Shown: piece after piece, positions 6,330-8,186 of the stretch
How the letters are laid out: each line of letters begins with the position of its first letter
How positions within the stretch are numbered: position 1 is the stretch's first letter
Assembly: GCA_035604475.1 (NCBI GenBank)
Contig: DATNIJ010000229.1
Coordinates: 1 to 8,186 of the forward strand
DNA from: DASPPM01 sp035604475
Lineage (GTDB): Bacteria > Pseudomonadota > Alphaproteobacteria > JACZXZ01
Direction: 5' to 3'
Length of the DNA: 8,186 bases
The notes under the pieces: model-generated
Seen by the model: only the letters and a program-made list of their open reading frames with translations
Databases searched by the model: none
What the model was told of the DNA's origin: nothing
Program-made: the position numbers and the translations under genes

Positions 6330-7259
6330 ATGCCGAGGAAGGTCATCATCACCTGCGCGGTCACGGGCTCGATCCACACGCCGACCATGTCGCCGCATCT
6401 GCCGGTGACCCCGGACGAGATCGCGCGCGATTCGGTCGCGGCGGCGGAGGCCGGCGCCTCGATCATCCACCTGCACGCGCGCGACCCCAAGACCGGAAAG
6501 CCGACGCCCGATCCGGCGGTCTTCATGCAGTTCCTGCCGCGCATCAAGCAGGGCTGCGATGCCGTGGTGAACATCACCACCGGCGGCGGGCAGGGCATGA
6601 CCGTGCAGGAGCGCCTGGCAGCCCCGCTCAAGGCCAGGCCCGAGATGACCTCGCTCAACATGGGCTCGATGAACTTCGGCCTCTACCCCATGCTCACCCG
6701 CTACAAGGAATGGAAGTACGATTGGGAGCCGCAGCATCTCGAGGGTTCGCGCGACTTTATCTTTCGCAATACTTTCAAGGACATCGAGTACATCCTCAAG
6801 GAATTGGGCGAAGGCTGCGGCACGCGCTTCGAGTTCGAGTGCTATGACGTGGGCCACCTCTATAATCTCGCCCATTTCCTCGAGCGGCGCCTGGTCAAGC
6901 CGCCGTTGTTCGTGCAGACCATCTTCGGCATTTTGGGCGGCATCGGCGCTGATGCGGAGAATCTGATGCACATGCGGCGCATCGCCGACAAGCTCTTCGG
7001 CTCCGACTACGAGTGGTCGATCCTGGCGGCGGGGCGGCACCAGATGAATTTCATCACCATGGGCGCCATCATGGGCGGCAACGTGCGCGTCGGGCTCGAG
7101 GACTCGCTTTATCTCGGCAAGGGCCAGCTCGCCAAGAGCAACGCCGACCAGGTCGCCAAGATCAAGCGCATCGTCGAGGAGCTCTCCCTCGAGGTGGCGA
7201 CCCCCAAGGAGGCGCGCCAGATCCTCAAGCTCAAGGGCGGCGACCAGGTCGCGTTCTGA
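6330..7259 (+). CDS. BKACE (DUF849) beta-keto acid cleavage enzyme
   Basis: This 309-residue TIM-barrel enzyme belongs to the family founded by 3-keto-5-aminohexanoate cleavage enzyme (Kce). Members condense a beta-keto acid with acetyl-CoA and release acetoacetate plus an acyl-CoA. Visible: TCAVTGSIHTP at 8-18; IHLHARDP at 46-53, with zinc ligands His47 and His49; NITTGGGQGM at 81-90; SLNMGSMNFG at 108-117; FECYDVGHL at 169-177; and GGNVRVGLED at 249-258. By alignment from memory, Glu257 is the third zinc ligand and Arg253 and Asp258 match the catalytic Arg226 and Asp231 of Kce, so the enzyme looks active. Position 15, Glu14 in Kce and a contact for the substrate amine, is Ile here, so a different keto acid is likely. 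Its neighbours, a 3-hydroxyacid dehydrogenase and a hydrolase, suggest they supply the keto acid. Family secure, substrate unknown. Confidence 0.93.
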   Translation: MPRKVIITCAVTGSIHTPTMSPHLPVTPDEIARDSVAAAEAGASIIHLHARDPKTGKPTPDPAVFMQFLPRIKQGCDAVVNITTGGGQGMTVQERLAAPLKARPEMTSLNMGSMNFGLYPMLTRYKEWKYDWEPQHLEGSRDFIFRNTFKDIEYILKELGEGCGTRFEFECYDVGHLYNLAHFLERRLVKPPLFVQTIFGILGGIGADAENLMHMRRIADKLFGSDYEWSILAAGRHQMNFITMGAIMGGNVRVGLEDSLYLGKGQLAKSNADQVAKIKRIVEELSLEVATPKEARQILKLKGGDQVAF

Positions 7260-7283
7260 TTGATTTGTGCCTGTGTCTCGGCC

Positions 7284-7371
7284 CGTCATTGCGAGGCACC
7301 CAATGGGGCGCCGAAGCAATCCAGGGGCACTGCCCCGGCGTACGCCGGGGTTCGCTTCGCTCGCAATGACG
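7284..7371. repeat. REP-like palindromic repeat between convergent genes
   Basis: An 88-nt element is bounded by a perfect 12-bp inverted repeat, CGTCATTGCGAG (7284-7295) and CTCGCAATGACG (7360-7371). Inside are an 18-bp perfect palindrome at 7333-7350 (CCCCGGCG TA CGCCGGGG) and a shorter imperfect hairpin, GGCACCC (7295-7301) against GGGCGCC (7306-7312). The arms match a dispersed repeat type I recall from many alphaproteobacterial intergenic regions (CGTCATTGCGAG...AAGCAATCCAGG). It fills most of the 139-nt space between the BKACE stop and the convergent reductase gene. No T-run follows it on either strand. It may still block transcription or protect 3' ends, but that is inference. Confidence 0.85.
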
Positions 7372-7398
7372 CTTGAGAAAAATTTCCTAGGAACGGGA

Positions 7399-8186
7399 TT
7401 AAGACAATCCCGCCACGACGTCCCGTAGTTTTTGGGCGCTATCCGCGAGCACGCTCGGCTCGACCTTGGCCTTGAGCTCGACCAGCTTGCGGGCGAAGCG
7501 GATCTCGCCGCCCATGTTGAAGGCGGTGGCGCCTACGACGACGTTGCCCGCGAGATTGAAGCAGAGAAAGCGCCCGCTCGCGGGCTCGCCGCGCACGACG
7601 ATCTCGTCGGTCTTGAGCGGCGCGCCGACCATCTGGATGTTGAACTCGTACTGGTCCGACCAGAACCACGGCACCTCGGCGTAGGGTGTTCCCATCCCGC
7701 ACATGGCGCGCGCCGTTGCGATCGCCTGGTTCTGCGCGTTCTGCCAGGACTCGAGGCGCAGCCGGTGGCCGAGGATCGGATTCGGGTGATCGGCAACATC
7801 GCCTGCCGCATAGATGTCGGGAAGCGAGGTGCGGCCGAATTCGTCGACGACGATGCCGTTGCCGATCGCAGCACCCGCCGCCGCGGCGAGCTCGCTGTTG
7901 GGCACAATGCCGACGGCGACGACGGCGAGATCGGCGTCGACGCGAGTGCCTTGGGCGAGCTCGACCGCGGCGAGCTTTTCTTTGCCCGCAATGCCGGTGA
8001 CGTTGGCACCCAGGTGGAGCTCGACACCTTTGCGGCGGTGGATCTCGGCGATGAAATGCGCGATCTCCGGCGCCATCGCGCGATCGAGAAGATGGGGCTT
8101 GAGCTCGAGGAGGGTGACGGCGAGGCCGAGCTTGCTCGCACTCGCCGCCACCTCGAGGCCGAGGAAGCCGCCGCCGATCACGGCGA
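7399..8186 (-). CDS. FAD/NAD-dependent ferredoxin-reductase-type oxidoreductase, C-terminal part (5' end outside window)
   Basis: These are the last 262 or so residues of a pyridine-nucleotide-disulfide-family flavoprotein; full-length members are about 400. The frame stays open through the window edge, so the GTG at 8181 is not a true start. The fragment opens at the NAD-binding Rossmann motif (VIGGGFLGLEVA), then has the TLLE acidic end of the next strand. The FAD-binding motif DIYAAGDVADHPN follows, then the ESWQNAQNQ stretch and a C-terminal reductase domain beginning near VPWFWSDQYEFNIQMVG. That order matches reductases that feed electrons from NADH to a ferredoxin serving Rieske oxygenases or P450s (BphA4, rhodocoxin or putidaredoxin reductase type). 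No ferredoxin or oxygenase gene is visible here; they could lie upstream of the gene, past 8186. It converges on the BKACE gene. Partner and pathway are unknown. Confidence 0.88.
   Translation of the reverse strand, partial: AVIGGGFLGLEVAASASKLGLAVTLLELKPHLLDRAMAPEIAHFIAEIHRRKGVELHLGANVTGIAGKEKLAAVELAQGTRVDADLAVVAVGIVPNSELAAAAGAAIGNGIVVDEFGRTSLPDIYAAGDVADHPNPILGHRLRLESWQNAQNQAIATARAMCGMGTPYAEVPWFWSDQYEFNIQMVGAPLKTDEIVVRGEPASGRFLCFNLAGNVVVGATAFNMGGEIRFARKLVELKAKVEPSVLADSAQKLRDVVAGLS

Overview
This is an 8.2 kb window of very GC-rich DNA with dense, tightly packed genes. The gene types and two REP-like palindromic intergenic repeats suggest an alphaproteobacterial chromosome (Rhodospirillales or Rhizobiales style). 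That assignment is an inference; no rRNA or other phylogenetic marker was examined. No tRNA, rRNA, CRISPR array, transposase or phage gene is visible.

Layout. (1) Positions 1-2761, plus strand: the 3' end of a heterotetrameric sarcosine oxidase operon, with soxA (5' end outside the window) overlapping soxG by 8 nt. (2) Positions 2762-2938: a gene-free gap holding a composite two-hairpin repeat. (3) Positions 2939-3325, plus strand: a small DUF202 inner-membrane protein, converging with (4) hemC on the minus strand (3344-4282), a complete porphobilinogen deaminase. (5) Positions 4283-4434: a divergent intergenic region with a perfect 9+9 bp dyad and a TATAAT box. (6) Positions 4435-7259, plus strand: three catabolic genes, namely a lambda-crystallin/L-gulonate-3-dehydrogenase-like 3-hydroxyacid dehydrogenase, a metal-dependent cyclase/kynurenine-formamidase-type hydrolase and a BKACE (DUF849) beta-keto acid cleavage enzyme. 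(7) Positions 7260-7398: a second, larger REP-like palindromic repeat. (8) Positions 7399-8186, minus strand: the C-terminal part of an FAD/NAD ferredoxin-reductase-type oxidoreductase, cut by the window edge.

How the genes may work together. Sarcosine oxidase converts sarcosine to glycine plus a one-carbon unit. The dehydrogenase/hydrolase/BKACE trio reads as a short catabolic module: hydrolysis of an amide, ester or lactone, oxidation of a beta-hydroxy acid to a beta-keto acid, then acetyl-CoA-dependent cleavage to acetoacetate and an acyl-CoA. Its substrate cannot be read from the sequence. This is the best candidate in the window for an unassigned pathway. A carnitine/betaine link to the sox operon is possible, but the dehydrogenase looks more like the CRYL1 group than like known carnitine dehydrogenases. 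hemC and the DUF202 gene look like unrelated genes lying between the two catabolic blocks.
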